A stretch of 64,000 nt of DNA from contig NZ_AP024597.1 of the NCBI RefSeq assembly GCF_019704315.1, positions 2,826,501-2,890,500 of the forward strand. Reading direction: 5' to 3'. The position numbers were made by a program, and so were the translations under genes. Source of the DNA: Stygiolobus caldivivus (GTDB lineage Archaea; Thermoproteota; Thermoprotei_A; Sulfolobales; Sulfolobaceae). This document shows, one piece after another, positions 1-9,500 of this stretch. A model generated the notes under the pieces. The model did no database searches, was not told where the DNA came from, and worked only from the letters and a program-made list of their open reading frames with translations. How positions within the stretch are numbered: position 1 is the first letter of the stretch; every line of letters starts with the position of its first letter.

Positions 1-566
1 TAAAGTCGTGGTAGAACAGAGTACCTAAACGGTGGAGTTCAATTTTAAGAGCGAGACCGTCAATGATGTATACAAGATAAGCTCCATTAATCAGGTATCA
101 TTAGCCCTAAAGAGTTGATAATTCCACTGTGATAAGTGCACTGTTATAATATAAAGTGCACGGGATCTTACAAAGACGCTCAGCCTAGCGTGGAGATAAC
201 GTATTCCTTTAAAACCTGACAAAGGTATAATTTCTAGTACTAGTATCAACTGTTCTCCTTGAGACCCTCTTCCTTCTCTCACACCTAAACATATGATCGG
301 GGTACGGATTGTAGTTTTACATGCTTTAAGGGCTTGTCGTAATACTCCTGAAATGTTCTGACCAGAGGAGTCGAAATCCAATATAAAAGGACGCGGTGTT
401 TTCCTTAAAATACTTTTTATGAAGCTTTTATGGGTATATCTGCCTTTCAGGTATACCAGTAATAAAACTAAAAAATCTTTTAATTTATTATTTCTAATTT
501 ATTACATAAATCATGAAGATTATATATAATATGTATTTATATATTATTAAGAGTATAAATTAATAT
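1..566. other. Gap with no supported gene
   Basis: No reading frame here matches a family I recognise. A minus-strand frame of about 96 codons (91-381) has no ATG start and no identifiable motif; it could be a remnant of an older gene. The last 80 bases before the next gene are extremely A+T rich and probably contain its promoter. Confidence 0.4.
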
Positions 567-1181
567 ATGTTAAAGAAAGTAACGGTTACGGTCAGGCATG
601 AAGACTGTTGGACTAGCCAAGTCCCTTTCAGGGCAAAAACGATAAGCCTCCAAGTGTATCCAAATAAGCACTATTTGAGGAGTAGAATAATGATTGACCT
701 AAATGACCCAGACGTAGTAAAGGAAATGGGCAAGTGTAAGGGGGTAATGAAGGTCAATAAAGTTATGCCTAATCGTGATAAGACACTAGTGGACTTCCTT
801 AACGTGTACAAGGGCTCTATTGCTGGGATACTCTATGACTATGAGGTCTTACTCCTTGACAACGAGATAAGAGAAGGTAAGGAGATATGGACTTTTGTAG
901 TCCCGCGGTTATCTATAAGAGAAATTGTGAACGAGATAAAGAACGTTTCGAAAGTGGGCGAAGTAAAAATAGATGACTATACCCCTAGCAACGTATATCT
1001 AACAGATATGGAAAGAAAGGTATTACTCTTGGCATTACACTCTGGATACTTAGATTACCCAAAGAAGTCAAAGACTGAAGATTTGGCAAAACTGCTGGGA
1101 ATCAGCAAGGTTACTTTTCTATATCACTTGAGGACTGCCGAGAAAAAGATAATATCTATGTATCTAGATACGGGAGAATAA
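567..1181 (+). CDS. HTH_10 (bacterioopsin-activator type) regulator
   Basis: A 204-residue protein likely to be a DNA-binding transcription regulator. Residues about 1-140 form an alpha/beta domain without a clear ligand motif. Residues about 146-200 (from LTDMERKVLLLALHSGYLDY through LAKLLGISKVTFLYHLRTAE) match the HTH_10 domain found at the C-terminus of archaeal bat-type regulators. The ATG lies directly after a very A+T-rich stretch, so a short or absent leader is likely. It stands alone on its strand, 107 bp ahead of a molybdenum hydroxylase subunit that it might control; that link is inference from position only. Confidence 0.85.
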   Translation: MLKKVTVTVRHEDCWTSQVPFRAKTISLQVYPNKHYLRSRIMIDLNDPDVVKEMGKCKGVMKVNKVMPNRDKTLVDFLNVYKGSIAGILYDYEVLLLDNEIREGKEIWTFVVPRLSIREIVNEIKNVSKVGEVKIDDYTPSNVYLTDMERKVLLLALHSGYLDYPKKSKTEDLAKLLGISKVTFLYHLRTAEKKIISMYLDTGE

Positions 1182-1288
1182 CGTTAGTTATTTGAATAAT
1201 ATGTGAAAATGTCTATAATTTATCAGCCCTTCGACTATTAACCACGTTTGATGTAAAGCTTTAAAATTACCAAAACCTGATTCAATTC

Positions 1289-3346
1289 ATGAAACTTAGG
1301 GATCACCTACCCAAGATCAAAGGTGAAGGAGTTTATATAGACGACTTTACCCCAAAAAACACCGCATACCTTTTTGTAGTGAGGTCCCCTATAGCCAGAG
1401 GGATCATAAAAAGCGTTTCAAGACCCGATAACGTACTCCTCTCATTAACATGGGAGGACGTGAGGGCTTACCTCCCCGTCAGGGCAGACCCCGAGACTAT
1501 GAAGATGGGAAAGATTGTCAAAATGCCCCTGCTGGCTGACGGTAGGGTTAACTTCGTAGGGCAACCTGTTCTGGCTTTTGTAGTAGAAGACAGATACGAA
1601 GGTGAGGATATAGCGGAACAAGTGTCCATCGACTACGAGGAACTCCCACCTATATTAGACATTGAATCTGCATTGAACTCTACTGAGCAAATCCATTCAG
1701 GGGTTGAGAGAAATATCTCAGTAGATAAGACGCTGGAAGGCGGCCAATTATCAGCGAAGAGAAGTGCTGATGTTATAGTAAGCAGAAAAATTTACCAGAA
1801 TAGGATAGTCTCTAATCCTATGGAGCCTAAGGGAGTCTTAGTCTACTGGGACGGGGATAACCTAAATGTTTATGGGTCCTTCCAGTCGGCGTTTAGGATA
1901 AGGGGCGATTTAAGAGAAGTCCTCAACTTACCCCCTGAAAAGATCAGGGTTTACTCTACATTAGTAGGAGGAGGCTTCGGTAATAAGGTTCCCTTACATG
2001 CGGAGTACGCGTTAGCGGCAATAGCCTCAATGAAACTGAAAAGGCCCATAAAGTGGATAGAGACTAGGATGGAACACCTGAAAAACCCTACTATAGGTAG
2101 GGGAGTACTATCAGAAGTTAACATGTACGCAAGGAGGACTGGAGAAATACTAGGTGTCGAGGGTTATGTTGCGGTGGACTTAGGAGCTTATGATTACACA
2201 ATAAACCCTACTACCCCGGAATTTATAGCCAGATTAGTTACCGGCCCTTATAAGATGAAATTTGCATCCATCAGAGCTATGGGAGTTTTTACTAACCTTC
2301 CCCCGACAGGGCCTTACAGAGGAGCGGGTAGGCCTGAAGCTGCGCTAATTCATGAGAGTCTAGTTGAAGACCTTGCAAGTGAGCTAGGTATGGATCCGGT
2401 AGAAATAAGAAAGAGGAACTTAGTAGGGGATATGGAAGAATTCATAACACCTCTCGGTATAAGACTGGACCCAGCAGGGTATAGGAGTGTGCTAAACGTA
2501 GCTGAGATATATTATAGGATGAGTAAGGAGAAATACAAAGATAAGGGAGTATCTATAGTAGTTTTCACGGATGTCGACAGACTATCACCAGGTGAAGGAG
2601 CTAGGATAAGGATCGAGGACGGCAGAGTAAAGGTATTTGTGGGGTCCGGCCCTCACGGACAAGCCCATGAGGACACCTTTGCTAAGTTAGTCTCTGAGAC
2701 TTTAGGGGTAAGTGAAGACCTAATAGATGTGTTTACTAATAGTACGGACACAGTAAAAGAAGGGATAGGCAGTTTCGGCTCAAGGAGCGGGACTATAGCA
2801 GGGTCTGCAGTTATTGAGGCCAGTAAACAGCTCCTCCAAAAAATTAACATACCTATCGAGAGAGCGTTAAAGGAATTCAACGGTATAGAGGTTGAAGTAT
2901 TTTACAAGGCAGAGGACATATTTACACCTGGGGCTCATGTAGCCGTAGTAGATATAGACAAGGAGACCGGTTTTGTTAAAGTCCTGAAATACTACTCAGT
3001 AGAAGACGTAGGGAGAGAGTTGATAACAGCTGAAGTAGAGGGGCAAGTTATAGGCGGTATCCTTCAGGGGGTATCCCAAGTAATATGGGAGCAGGCACCA
3101 TACGACGAGAACGGTAACCCGTTATTCTCTTCTATCGCTGATTGCGGAGTCCCCACGGCTAAAGAGGCGAGTTATTTGGTTGAGTTAAATACCTTGACAT
3201 TCCCCTCTTCCCTACCTTCAAGAAGCAGGGGAGTCGGAGAAGCAGGAACTACCGGAGCTGTACCTGCAGTCTTCATAGCGTTAGAAAAAGTTACTGGAAA
3301 GAAGTTCTCAAAGACGCCTATACTACCATGGGAGATATTAGGCTAG
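1289..3346 (+). CDS. Molybdenum hydroxylase large subunit (xanthine dehydrogenase / aldehyde oxidase family)
   Basis: This 685-residue protein is a molybdopterin-binding subunit of the xanthine dehydrogenase/aldehyde oxidase/CO dehydrogenase family, which hydroxylates aldehydes or N-heterocycles. The N-terminal a/b-hammerhead domain spans about 1-125. Cofactor-binding motifs are VGGGFGNK (about 225) and GPYRGAGRPE (about 340). The catalytic glutamate is present at about residue 651 in RGVGEAGTTGA. The CO dehydrogenase signature AYRCSFR is absent, so CO is an unlikely substrate. The protein looks complete, although somewhat short for the family. The usual FAD (CutM-like) and 2Fe-2S (CutS-like) subunits are not adjacent and not in the window, so partners must be encoded elsewhere or replaced. 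Confidence 0.88.
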   Translation: MKLRDHLPKIKGEGVYIDDFTPKNTAYLFVVRSPIARGIIKSVSRPDNVLLSLTWEDVRAYLPVRADPETMKMGKIVKMPLLADGRVNFVGQPVLAFVVEDRYEGEDIAEQVSIDYEELPPILDIESALNSTEQIHSGVERNISVDKTLEGGQLSAKRSADVIVSRKIYQNRIVSNPMEPKGVLVYWDGDNLNVYGSFQSAFRIRGDLREVLNLPPEKIRVYSTLVGGGFGNKVPLHAEYALAAIASMKLKRPIKWIETRMEHLKNPTIGRGVLSEVNMYARRTGEILGVEGYVAVDLGAYDYTINPTTPEFIARLVTGPYKMKFASIRAMGVFTNLPPTGPYRGAGRPEAALIHESLVEDLASELGMDPVEIRKRNLVGDMEEFITPLGIRLDPAGYRSVLNVAEIYYRMSKEKYKDKGVSIVVFTDVDRLSPGEGARIRIEDGRVKVFVGSGPHGQAHEDTFAKLVSETLGVSEDLIDVFTNSTDTVKEGIGSFGSRSGTIAGSAVIEASKQLLQKINIPIERALKEFNGIEVEVFYKAEDIFTPGAHVAVVDIDKETGFVKVLKYYSVEDVGRELITAEVEGQVIGGILQGVSQVIWEQAPYDENGNPLFSSIADCGVPTAKEASYLVELNTLTFPSSLPSRSRGVGEAGTTGAVPAVFIALEKVTGKKFSKTPILPWEILG

Positions 3347-3468
3347 TGTATCTCTCAATAGTCGTCTAAAAATAAATATGCTAGGAGAACTTACATTAGT
3401 CTGGAATAATATACCACTAACCTTAAAAAACGTTTTATGTGATAACACTTACGTCTGACAAACTTTTA

Positions 3469-3574
3469 TTATACTCGGTCAGTTGATAAGGGACAGTAAT
3501 ACCTTCGTGTAGAAACGTCGATATTTAGCAAGCAGTAAGATGGGGCTCGTCCTATAGTGCCTGACTAAGTATAA
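3469..3574. repeat. Family A inverted-repeat element, copy 1
   Basis: A 106-bp element. The left end reads TTATACTCGGTCAG and the right end GCCTGACTAAGTATAA, so the termini are imperfect inverted repeats that continue inward (TGATAAGGGAC against GTCCTATAGTGC). It has no coding capacity. Five related copies occur in other gaps of this window. Either a MITE-like non-autonomous mobile element or a structured RNA/DNA element is possible. Confidence 0.75.
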
Positions 3575-3660
3575 ATATGGCATATAATGTTACCGCTTTA
3601 CCGATTAAACCTTCACTCCTTAAGCATTAAACATAACGCGTATAGGCGTTAGGGGGGAGT

Positions 3661-3703
3661 GTTTATGGTAATACTCGGTTACTCCAGTTTTTCAATAAAT
3701 GCT
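3661..3703. repeat. Intergenic motif B, copy 1
   Basis: The stretch combines TATGGTAATACTCGG with TTTTTCAATAAATGC. The same two blocks with the same spacing recur at 6907-6950 and 43470-43513, all in non-coding DNA. Function is unknown. Confidence 0.5.
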
Positions 3704-3754
3704 GCAAGGAGAAAAGGTCCCTCTTCTCTTAACAGAAAAAGATTAAAAAATCTT

Positions 3755-4309
3755 TTATTTCATTAAAGGCCGTCCCAAAGGAGGAGATACACCTAATGCT
3801 TCCGCGACAACGGCAGCAAGTCCCGTATACCAAGCCGCAATGGCCGTAAGTATCCCTACATACCCTCCAGCATGGACTAGAGCTGTACTGTTAACCATGA
3901 GACCTGCTCCGAGGAGGAAGAAAGTTATCCATAACAGTAGGAAAGTCATAAACAGTCCAAGGTTACTCCTGAAAGTCCCGAACCACATCACTAAAGTGAA
4001 TATACCGAAAGCTATGAGGACTAAGCCTATCCCTTGGGCTGCAGCTCCGCCGAGCATCGAAGTCAGGAAATACCACTCCCAGAAGGCCCCGTAAGTAAAA
4101 AAGGCAACATAACCGAATGTATTTCCAGCCCTCCACTCGAGTATTCCTGCAAGTAATTGTGCAAGCCCGCCGTAGAATGCAGCTAACCCGAGTACTGCAG
4201 ATTCACCTTGTGATAATAAACCAGCATTATAGACAGACAGTACTAACGTAGTCAGTGCGAACCCTGATAGACCTAGTGGTGCAGGATTAGCCCTTTTTTG
4301 TTCCGTCAT
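3755..4309 (-). CDS. satP: SatP/GPR1-FUN34-YaaH family acetate transporter
   Basis: This 184-residue integral membrane protein belongs to the acetate/succinate transporter family (AceTr). The signature [14 protein letters not shown] lies at residues 8-21, directly before the first of six predicted membrane helices; the family is normally about 190-210 residues, so it is complete. It would import acetate, probably with protons or as part of acid homeostasis. It is divergently arranged with acetyl-CoA synthetase, 92 bp away, which fits joint uptake and activation of acetate. A possible TATA element (TTTAAAAG on the minus strand, about 25-32 bp upstream) supports the chosen ATG. Confidence 0.92.
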   Translation of the reverse strand: MTEQKRANPAPLGLSGFALTTLVLSVYNAGLLSQGESAVLGLAAFYGGLAQLLAGILEWRAGNTFGYVAFFTYGAFWEWYFLTSMLGGAAAQGIGLVLIAFGIFTLVMWFGTFRSNLGLFMTFLLLWITFFLLGAGLMVNSTALVHAGGYVGILTAIAAWYTGLAAVVAEALGVSPPLGRPLMK

Positions 4310-4401
4310 TACAATTATTTTTTACTTAAATCCTTTTAAATTATTTCATAAAGGATCTTTATAAAATAAGTTTATTATTATAATTAAAGAGAAATATTTA
4401 A
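4310..4401. promoter_or_regulatory. Divergent promoter region, satP and acs
   Basis: These 92 bp separate two divergent genes. TTTATAAAA at 4358-4366 is a plausible TATA box for acs, about 36 bp ahead of its ATG. On the other strand TTTAAAAG at about 4334-4341 is suitably placed for satP. Shared regulation by acetate is inference. Confidence 0.5.
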
Positions 4402-6393
4402 ATGTCAGTTTCGTGGGCACTACCTTTTGATAAAGAAATAAGGATAAAATCGAATAAGGAAATCGACATTAATACGTATAAAAAAATCCATGAAGCATCG
4501 ATAACTGACGTCAAATCCTTCTGGTCCTCCGTAGCTACAGAACTAGACTGGTTTAAGCCTTGGGAAAGAGTACTGGATGACTCTAACCCCCCGTTTTATA
4601 AATGGTTTGTTGGCGGCGAACTTAATGCCTCCTACCTTTCAGTGGACAGACACGCTAGAGGATGGAGGAAAAATAAGGTAGCGTTAATTTGGGAAGGAGA
4701 ACCCTTAGACAATAACGGTAACCCTAAGGAGGTCAGAAAGCTTACATATCAGGATCTCTATAGAGAAGTAAACAGAGTAGCATATTTAATGAAGGAGAGA
4801 TATAAGCTCAAGAAAGGAGATACAATAGCTATTTATTTGCCCATGATCCCTGAACTCCCCATATTTATGTTAGCAGCAGCTAGATTGGGGGTAGTGTTTA
4901 CCGTAGTATTTTCCGGGTTCAGTTCGGACGCATTAGCTAACAGGATAAACGACGCTGAGGCTAAGCTCCTTATCACAGCAGATGGTGGGTGGAGGAAGGG
5001 GAAGATTGTAGAGTTAAAGAACATAGCTGATAAGTCTTTAGAAAAGACTCCCAGCGTAAGACACGTTATTGTAGTGAGGAGAACTGGAGCAAAAGTAAAC
5101 ATGGTAGAAGGAAGAGACGAATATTACGATGATGTGATGAAGGATGTGCCATTAAATACCTATGTAGAGCCTGAAAGAGTTAAGTCGGAAGACCCGCTTT
5201 ATATCCTTTACACTTCTGGGACTACCGGTAAACCTAAAGGTATCGTCCATGACACTGGAGGCTACATGACGTTACTTCATGCTACAATGAAATGGGTGTT
5301 CGATATTAGGGACGAAGACGTTTATTGGTGTACTGCAGACATAGGATGGGTTACCGGTCATTCCTACATAGTATTTGGTCCCCTAATGGAAGGTGCAACT
5401 GAAGTAATGTATGAAGGTGCATTAGATTACCCCAAACCAGATAGGTGGGTATCTATTATAGAACGTTACGGTGTATCAGTCTTATATACATCGCCGACTG
5501 CAATTAGGTCGTTTATGAAATATGGAGATTCGTGGATAAAGTCACACGATACATCGAGTGTTAGGTTAATGCACTCTGTGGGGGAGCCCATCAACCCGGA
5601 GGCATGGGAGTGGTTTTGGAAATTAGTAGGGAGAGAGGAGATCCCCTTCGGCAGTACTTGGTGGATGACCGAGACCGGAGGTATAATGATTTCCCACCTA
5701 CCCGGACTCTATCTTATCCCGTTAAAGCCTGGGACTAACGGGATGCCCTTACCCGGTATTCAGGCAGATGTGGTCGACGATAACGGTAATCCCGCTAAAC
5801 CCGAAACGAGGGGTTATCTAGTGATCAAACAGCCTTGGCCCGGTATGCCCTTAACCATATATAAAGACCCTGAGAGGTACGTAAACGTATACTGGAGCAA
5901 GTTCCCTAACATGTTTTATGCAGGCGATTACGCTGTAAAAGACGACGACGGCTACTTCTGGGTCTTGGGAAGGGCTGATGAGGTCATAAAAGTAGCAGGT
6001 CACAGACTCGGCACATACGAGCTCGAGTCAGCTTTAATAGAACACCCAGCCGTTGCTGAAGCTGCAGTTATAGGTGTCCCAGACCCCATTAAGGGAGAAG
6101 TCCCTTACGGCTTTATAATCCTAAGGCAAGGGTACTCTCCTTCTCCTCAGTTGACTCAGGAGATCTTGAAGACTGTAAGAGAGAAAGTGGGACCTATAGC
6201 AGTAATCGATAAAGTATTCTTTGTAGGGAAGTTGCCTAAGACAAGGAGCGGAAAGATAATGAGGAGAGTAGTAAGGGCAGTTATAACTAACTCTCAAGTA
6301 GGCGATATAACTACACTTGAAGATGAAGCATCTGTAGATGAGATCAGGAAGGCTTATGAGGAGTTTAAGCAAGAGTTTCAGAAGATAAGTTAA
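4402..6393 (+). CDS. acs: Acetyl-CoA synthetase (AMP-forming)
   Basis: A 663-residue adenylate-forming enzyme that converts acetate, ATP and CoA to acetyl-CoA, AMP and PPi in the cytoplasm. The N-terminal ACS domain precedes the AMP-binding domain. Visible motifs are the phosphate loop YTSGTTGKPKG (about 271-281), ADIGWVTGHSY, the GSTWWMTETGG motif, GRADEVIKVAGHR at the hinge, and KTRSGKIMRR near residue 615 with the catalytic, acetylatable lysine. The tryptophan in STWWMTETG is typical of enzymes preferring acetate over longer acids. Length is normal for the family. Divergent neighbour satP supports a role in acetate assimilation. Confidence 0.95.
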   Translation: MSVSWALPFDKEIRIKSNKEIDINTYKKIHEASITDVKSFWSSVATELDWFKPWERVLDDSNPPFYKWFVGGELNASYLSVDRHARGWRKNKVALIWEGEPLDNNGNPKEVRKLTYQDLYREVNRVAYLMKERYKLKKGDTIAIYLPMIPELPIFMLAAARLGVVFTVVFSGFSSDALANRINDAEAKLLITADGGWRKGKIVELKNIADKSLEKTPSVRHVIVVRRTGAKVNMVEGRDEYYDDVMKDVPLNTYVEPERVKSEDPLYILYTSGTTGKPKGIVHDTGGYMTLLHATMKWVFDIRDEDVYWCTADIGWVTGHSYIVFGPLMEGATEVMYEGALDYPKPDRWVSIIERYGVSVLYTSPTAIRSFMKYGDSWIKSHDTSSVRLMHSVGEPINPEAWEWFWKLVGREEIPFGSTWWMTETGGIMISHLPGLYLIPLKPGTNGMPLPGIQADVVDDNGNPAKPETRGYLVIKQPWPGMPLTIYKDPERYVNVYWSKFPNMFYAGDYAVKDDDGYFWVLGRADEVIKVAGHRLGTYELESALIEHPAVAEAAVIGVPDPIKGEVPYGFIILRQGYSPSPQLTQEILKTVREKVGPIAVIDKVFFVGKLPKTRSGKIMRRVVRAVITNSQVGDITTLEDEASVDEIRKAYEEFKQEFQKIS

Positions 6394-6686
6394 TCATTTT
6401 TTTAATAAATTATTTTTGAATATTCTTCTTGATTTTATATTCTCTGTCTCTCAATCGAGTAGGTGCAGATGACAATTAAGCGAGCTCCTCTCTTTTAATT
6501 AAAAGAGTTACAATATCCTAAACCCCATGGGATATTTTAATCGTCTGTATTTATACTCAGATAAAGGATGCCCGTTATTAGTCAAGTATGTCTTAAGCAT
6601 AGTAAAAGGATCCTCGAGTAGCATTTTACATAAAACCCTTAACGTCTGATACGTTTCTGATATATTCTTTGTTCATAATTAGATGT

Positions 6687-6800
6687 AAAGGCATGAAAGG
6701 ACGATCTATCCATGGTGAAGGTGAATAAGTTAATTTAAGCGATTACACCGCGTTCCAGCAGACGTTAGACCGTCTTCGTATTTATTATAATATAAAAGGA
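6687..6800 (+). repeat. Family C repeat, copy 1
   Basis: About 114 bp that match the reverse complement of 38617-38727 nearly end to end. Shared blocks include GGCATGAAAGG, CATGGTGAAGG with GAATAAGTTAA, and the longest one, AGACGTTAGACCG, followed by TCTTCG and TTTATTAT with few differences. No coding capacity is apparent. It may be a small mobile element or an unrecognised RNA gene. Confidence 0.6.
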
Positions 6801-6906
6801 CTTATATGTTTTTACTAGTTTTGACGTGTATTATATTATTTCATGATTAAGGCTTCGGACTCTAAAAAACTTAAAATGAAATGGGATTATAAGTGTTCAC
6901 GTAAGT

Positions 6907-6950
6907 GGTTGAGGTAATACCTGACTGCTATGGTTTTTCCAATAAATGCC
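6907..6950. repeat. Intergenic motif B, copy 2
   Basis: GGTTGAGGTAATACC followed by TTTTTCCAATAAATGCC, the same order and spacing as at 3661-3703 and 43470-43513. Confidence 0.5.
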
Positions 6951-7126
6951 ACTCGAAGCCTTTACAATTCTACATCTGTAAATATATTAAGCTAAAATAT
7001 TTTTTTAGGTAATATAGCTCATGTTTCACATCTAAGTAAATGCTACACGGGCTATAGATACCTTAGATAACGATATTAAAGGGCCAAGCTCATGAGTAAC
7101 ATTATAGGAAAGGCTGATGATGGGGA

Positions 7127-7393
7127 CTAGGTCTCAATTCTTATCCTTTTACCCGTAAACTTCTTTTCACTTTCCTCGTCTTCCACATGCAGTTCCACCG
7201 GGGCGTCGAAGGGTAGGTCATAGAAGTCCATTGCCCTAAAGAACACTTTTTTCCTTAATTCCATCTTTTCCTTCCCCTCTAACTTCCTCTTAACGACGAT
7301 AAGTATATCAATGTCACTGAGTACTGTTATGCGGTCTTCAGCAACACCACCTATAACATATACCTCAGCACCAGGCTCTATATCACGGGTCAC
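7127..7393 (-). CDS. MNT-type nucleotidyltransferase domain protein
   Basis: A small protein with the minimal nucleotidyltransferase fold: GGVAEDRITVLSDIDILIVV carries the G-G...S-D-x-D core typical of MntA-type proteins, which act as antitoxins or modifiers of a HEPN partner. The annotated GTG start gives 88 residues. The frame stays open about 75 nt further upstream and encodes KFRFSHLRRWREYAEKVAKV, which looks like the family's usual N-terminal helix, but this extension contains no ATG, GTG or TTG, so the start is uncertain and may be damaged or non-canonical. The extension overlaps the end of the upstream HEPN gene, with which it forms one transcription unit. Confidence 0.75.
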   Translation of the reverse strand: MTRDIEPGAEVYVIGGVAEDRITVLSDIDILIVVKRKLEGKEKMELRKKVFFRAMDFYDLPFDAPVELHVEDEESEKKFTGKRIRIET

Positions 7394-7448
7394 CTTCGCT
7401 ACTTTCTCGGCGTATTCCCTCCACCTCCTTAAGTGGGAAAAGCGGAAC

Positions 7449-7871
7449 TTAACCCAGCTTGACAGATTTTACCACCTCCTCAAGGAAATTAATGGCTTTT
7501 TCAGCAAAACTGATTAACTCCATTACTCCTTCGTCGTATTCAACGTCCTCATAACGTGAGTCTAGGTAAGCGTCTTCAACCGATACTAACTTATTTCTGT
7601 ACTCCCTTACCATTTCGTCGACCTTAGTAGCTAATTCGCTATAGCCATTCTCTCTCAGGAGTTTAGACAAGTAGCTGAACGACTCCCTTATACCGTGCCC
7701 CCTATACTCCTTTCCGAATATCTCGAGGATAACGGCTTTGTTATAAAGTTGGAGCGACTGTCCGACGTGAAAGGCACTAACGTCATAATAGCCTTCAACG
7801 TAGTCGTCCTTAGCGTCTGTTAAAAACCTTAAAGCCCTCCTCTTTAACCTCCAGACCCTTATCCCGCTCAC
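7449..7871 (-). CDS. HEPN domain protein (partner of MNT protein)
   Basis: This 140-residue helical protein is a HEPN-domain protein, usually the toxin or effector half of a HEPN/MNT two-gene module. Recognisable family features are the N-terminal RALRFLTDAKDDYVEGYYDV, AFHVGQSLQLYNKAVI, and VSVEDAYLDSRYEDVEYDE near residue 97-115. The R-x4-6-H motif of RNase-active HEPN toxins is not visible at the expected place near residue 90, so RNA cleavage cannot be assumed. The MNT gene lies immediately downstream on the same strand, consistent with co-transcription. Confidence 0.82.
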   Translation of the reverse strand: MSGIRVWRLKRRALRFLTDAKDDYVEGYYDVSAFHVGQSLQLYNKAVILEIFGKEYRGHGIRESFSYLSKLLRENGYSELATKVDEMVREYRNKLVSVEDAYLDSRYEDVEYDEGVMELISFAEKAINFLEEVVKSVKLG

Positions 7872-8324
7872 ACCTTAATATACTCGTGTAGGGTTAAGAA
7901 TTTAGAGAGAGGATTTGACTTATACTAGTCGCAAAACCTCCCTGCTACGTTTTTTTTTTTGGGACTAAAACTACTCGTAATTTAGGGATATTCCCTGTCT
8001 GTTCAATCCTCATGTACCTCTGTCTTAACGTTAACTCCGGCTTCACCGCGTAATGGGTCATGAGCGGGAGTACCGTTCTTCGCTTCAAGCAACCGAACGA
8101 TAGACTGTGAGTAGATGTGTAAGTGTTTATCATTTTGTCGATCAGCCTTACTACGTACCCCGTTTAGCCTTATAGTGAGAGTTAAACCCTAAGCGCGATA
8201 TTGGTATATCCGTGAGATAAGTCTTATCACTCAGACCATTGTCGTCGTTCAGGGACGACTCGTGGTACCTTAATGGGTAAAAGGACCTTTCTTTTAATAA
8301 TTTTAAAAAAGAAGTAATTCGGTT
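7872..8324. other. Gap with no supported gene
   Basis: A run of T residues at about 7951 and a minus-strand frame of 62 codons (7945-8133) are the only notable items. The frame has no recognised motif and is not called as a gene. Confidence 0.4.
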
Positions 8325-9500
8325 TTAAGAAGATACGACTTGGACGTTTATTACTTGTCCGTTAGATAAGAATAGTTGTATCGTATAGGCTGTGTTTGGA
8401 ACCAGCCCTTGGTTTAGTGTAAATACAGCTCGCAAGTTGTTGTAACCGACGTTTAGCTGATACGGTGTAATGTTGGTAGTCGTGTAGTTAGTCCCGTAAA
8501 GGCTCGCCTTAAGCACTTGTACCTGATAGGGAGAATAGACGGTAAATTCAGCGATACCGTTACTGTAAATCTTTCCTGAACCGTACTGGTAGGGGGTAGG
8601 CTGTGTAGGTTGTTGTTGAGTAAGTTGCTGTTGTGGAGGAGGCGGTGTAGTTTGTATCTGGTAGTTGGCCTGCTGTGGTGGTTGCGGAGGTTGGGGTGGT
8701 TGCGGAGGTGGTACCGGGACTTGTTGAGGTTGAAGGGTAGTGGGTTGGTAGTTGTAACTCTGTGACGTTACTTGGTAGTTAAACTGTTGAGGGGACTGGC
8801 GCAATAAAAGCGTCGATAATGTCTTCCCTATACCTATGAAGGCGAGCAAAGCGGGTATCAGTGGTGATAGCGAGTATAAGAACTTCCCTGAATAATACAC
8901 GGCTTTGTTATCGTAGTGCAAACCTATGAGTACGAGTAGAATAGCTATAGGTAGTAAGACGATAAATAAGACTCCACTTAACCTTACCAACCCATTAGTG
9001 TATTTCTTACCTACCCTGTAAAGTCCGAGTCCAAGTAGCACATAGCCTAAATCTACAAAGACCATGATAGGTGTGACTACTCCTAGGAGTGTAAGTGAGG
9101 TAATCCCACTTGTGATAGTCCCTATTCCCGTTGACGCACTCTCTCTTATTGTCGATAGCTCAATTATGTATGCAGAGAAGATTATCAGTACCACTGCGGT
9201 AGCCAGTAGTGTCGTCCCGCCGGTCTTCCCTAAACCAAATTCCGGGTATATGTACCTTAATATGTCGAAGCCATTCCTGACCATTACAGCTTGTATAAAC
9301 ACAAAAGCACTAGCTAAAACGGCCATACCGTCGACTACCAGTGACAAGGTTTGGATCGTAGTACGCCCTAACTGAACTGGATTCTCGTATGAGATAACGA
9401 CTGATACAATAGTCCCGATAAGGGAAAATATAGACCCTAATACCGCTATTAGGCTACTGATCCTCAGTTCTCTTAACCCAATTCCTTCTGAACTACTCAT
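8325..9500 (-). CDS. DUF973 family membrane protein with Pro/Gln-rich linker
   Basis: This 391-residue protein belongs to DUF973, a family largely confined to Sulfolobales and relatives, of unknown function. About six membrane helices occupy residues 15-235. A low-complexity segment rich in Pro, Gln, Tyr and Thr follows (about 236-305, with runs such as PPQPPQPPQPPQ). The last 85 residues (from about 306, KIYSNGIAEFTVYSPYQVQV) look like a small beta-sandwich domain, probably outside the membrane. The architecture suggests a cell-envelope role, which is inference. It is a single gene in this window. Confidence 0.85.
   Translation of the reverse strand: MSSSEGIGLRELRISSLIAVLGSIFSLIGTIVSVVISYENPVQLGRTTIQTLSLVVDGMAVLASAFVFIQAVMVRNGFDILRYIYPEFGLGKTGGTTLLATAVVLIIFSAYIIELSTIRESASTGIGTITSGITSLTLLGVVTPIMVFVDLGYVLLGLGLYRVGKKYTNGLVRLSGVLFIVLLPIAILLVLIGLHYDNKAVYYSGKFLYSLSPLIPALLAFIGIGKTLSTLLLRQSPQQFNYQVTSQSYNYQPTTLQPQQVPVPPPQPPQPPQPPQQANYQIQTTPPPPQQQLTQQQPTQPTPYQYGSGKIYSNGIAEFTVYSPYQVQVLKASLYGTNYTTTNITPYQLNVGYNNLRAVFTLNQGLVPNTAYTIQLFLSNGQVINVQVVSS

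Larger units (their letters stand above)
3347..3754. other. Gap between convergent genes with two repeats
   Basis: No gene seen. The stretch holds one copy of the inverted-repeat element family A (3469-3574) and one copy of the shorter intergenic motif B (3661-3703). A small palindrome AACGC-GTATAG-GCGTT lies at about 3636-3651, just before motif B. Confidence 0.5.
6394..7126. other. Long gap (733 bp) with two repeats
   Basis: No convincing gene. The stretch contains repeat family C copy 1 (6687-6800) and motif B copy 2 (6907-6950). A fragment resembling one arm of family A (TTATACTCAG...AAAGGATGCCCG, about 6550-6573) is seen without a convincing partner arm. Confidence 0.45.

Noticed and set aside
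91-381. Minus-strand frame of 96 codons with a tidy N-terminal segment
   Set aside because: No ATG start, no recognisable motif and composition like non-coding sequence. Possibly a remnant of a mobile element gene, but I could not support it.
1289-3346. CO dehydrogenase assignment for the Mo-hydroxylase subunit
   Set aside because: The CoxL active-site signature AYRCSFR is not present; PYRGAGRPE is found instead.
6550-6670. Possible seventh family A element
   Set aside because: Only the left arm (TTATACTCAG and AAAGGATGCCC) resembles the family; no convincing right arm at the expected distance.
7945-8133. Minus-strand frame of 62 codons ending in a lysine run
   Set aside because: The lysine end comes from a homopolymer T run; no family or promoter could be seen.
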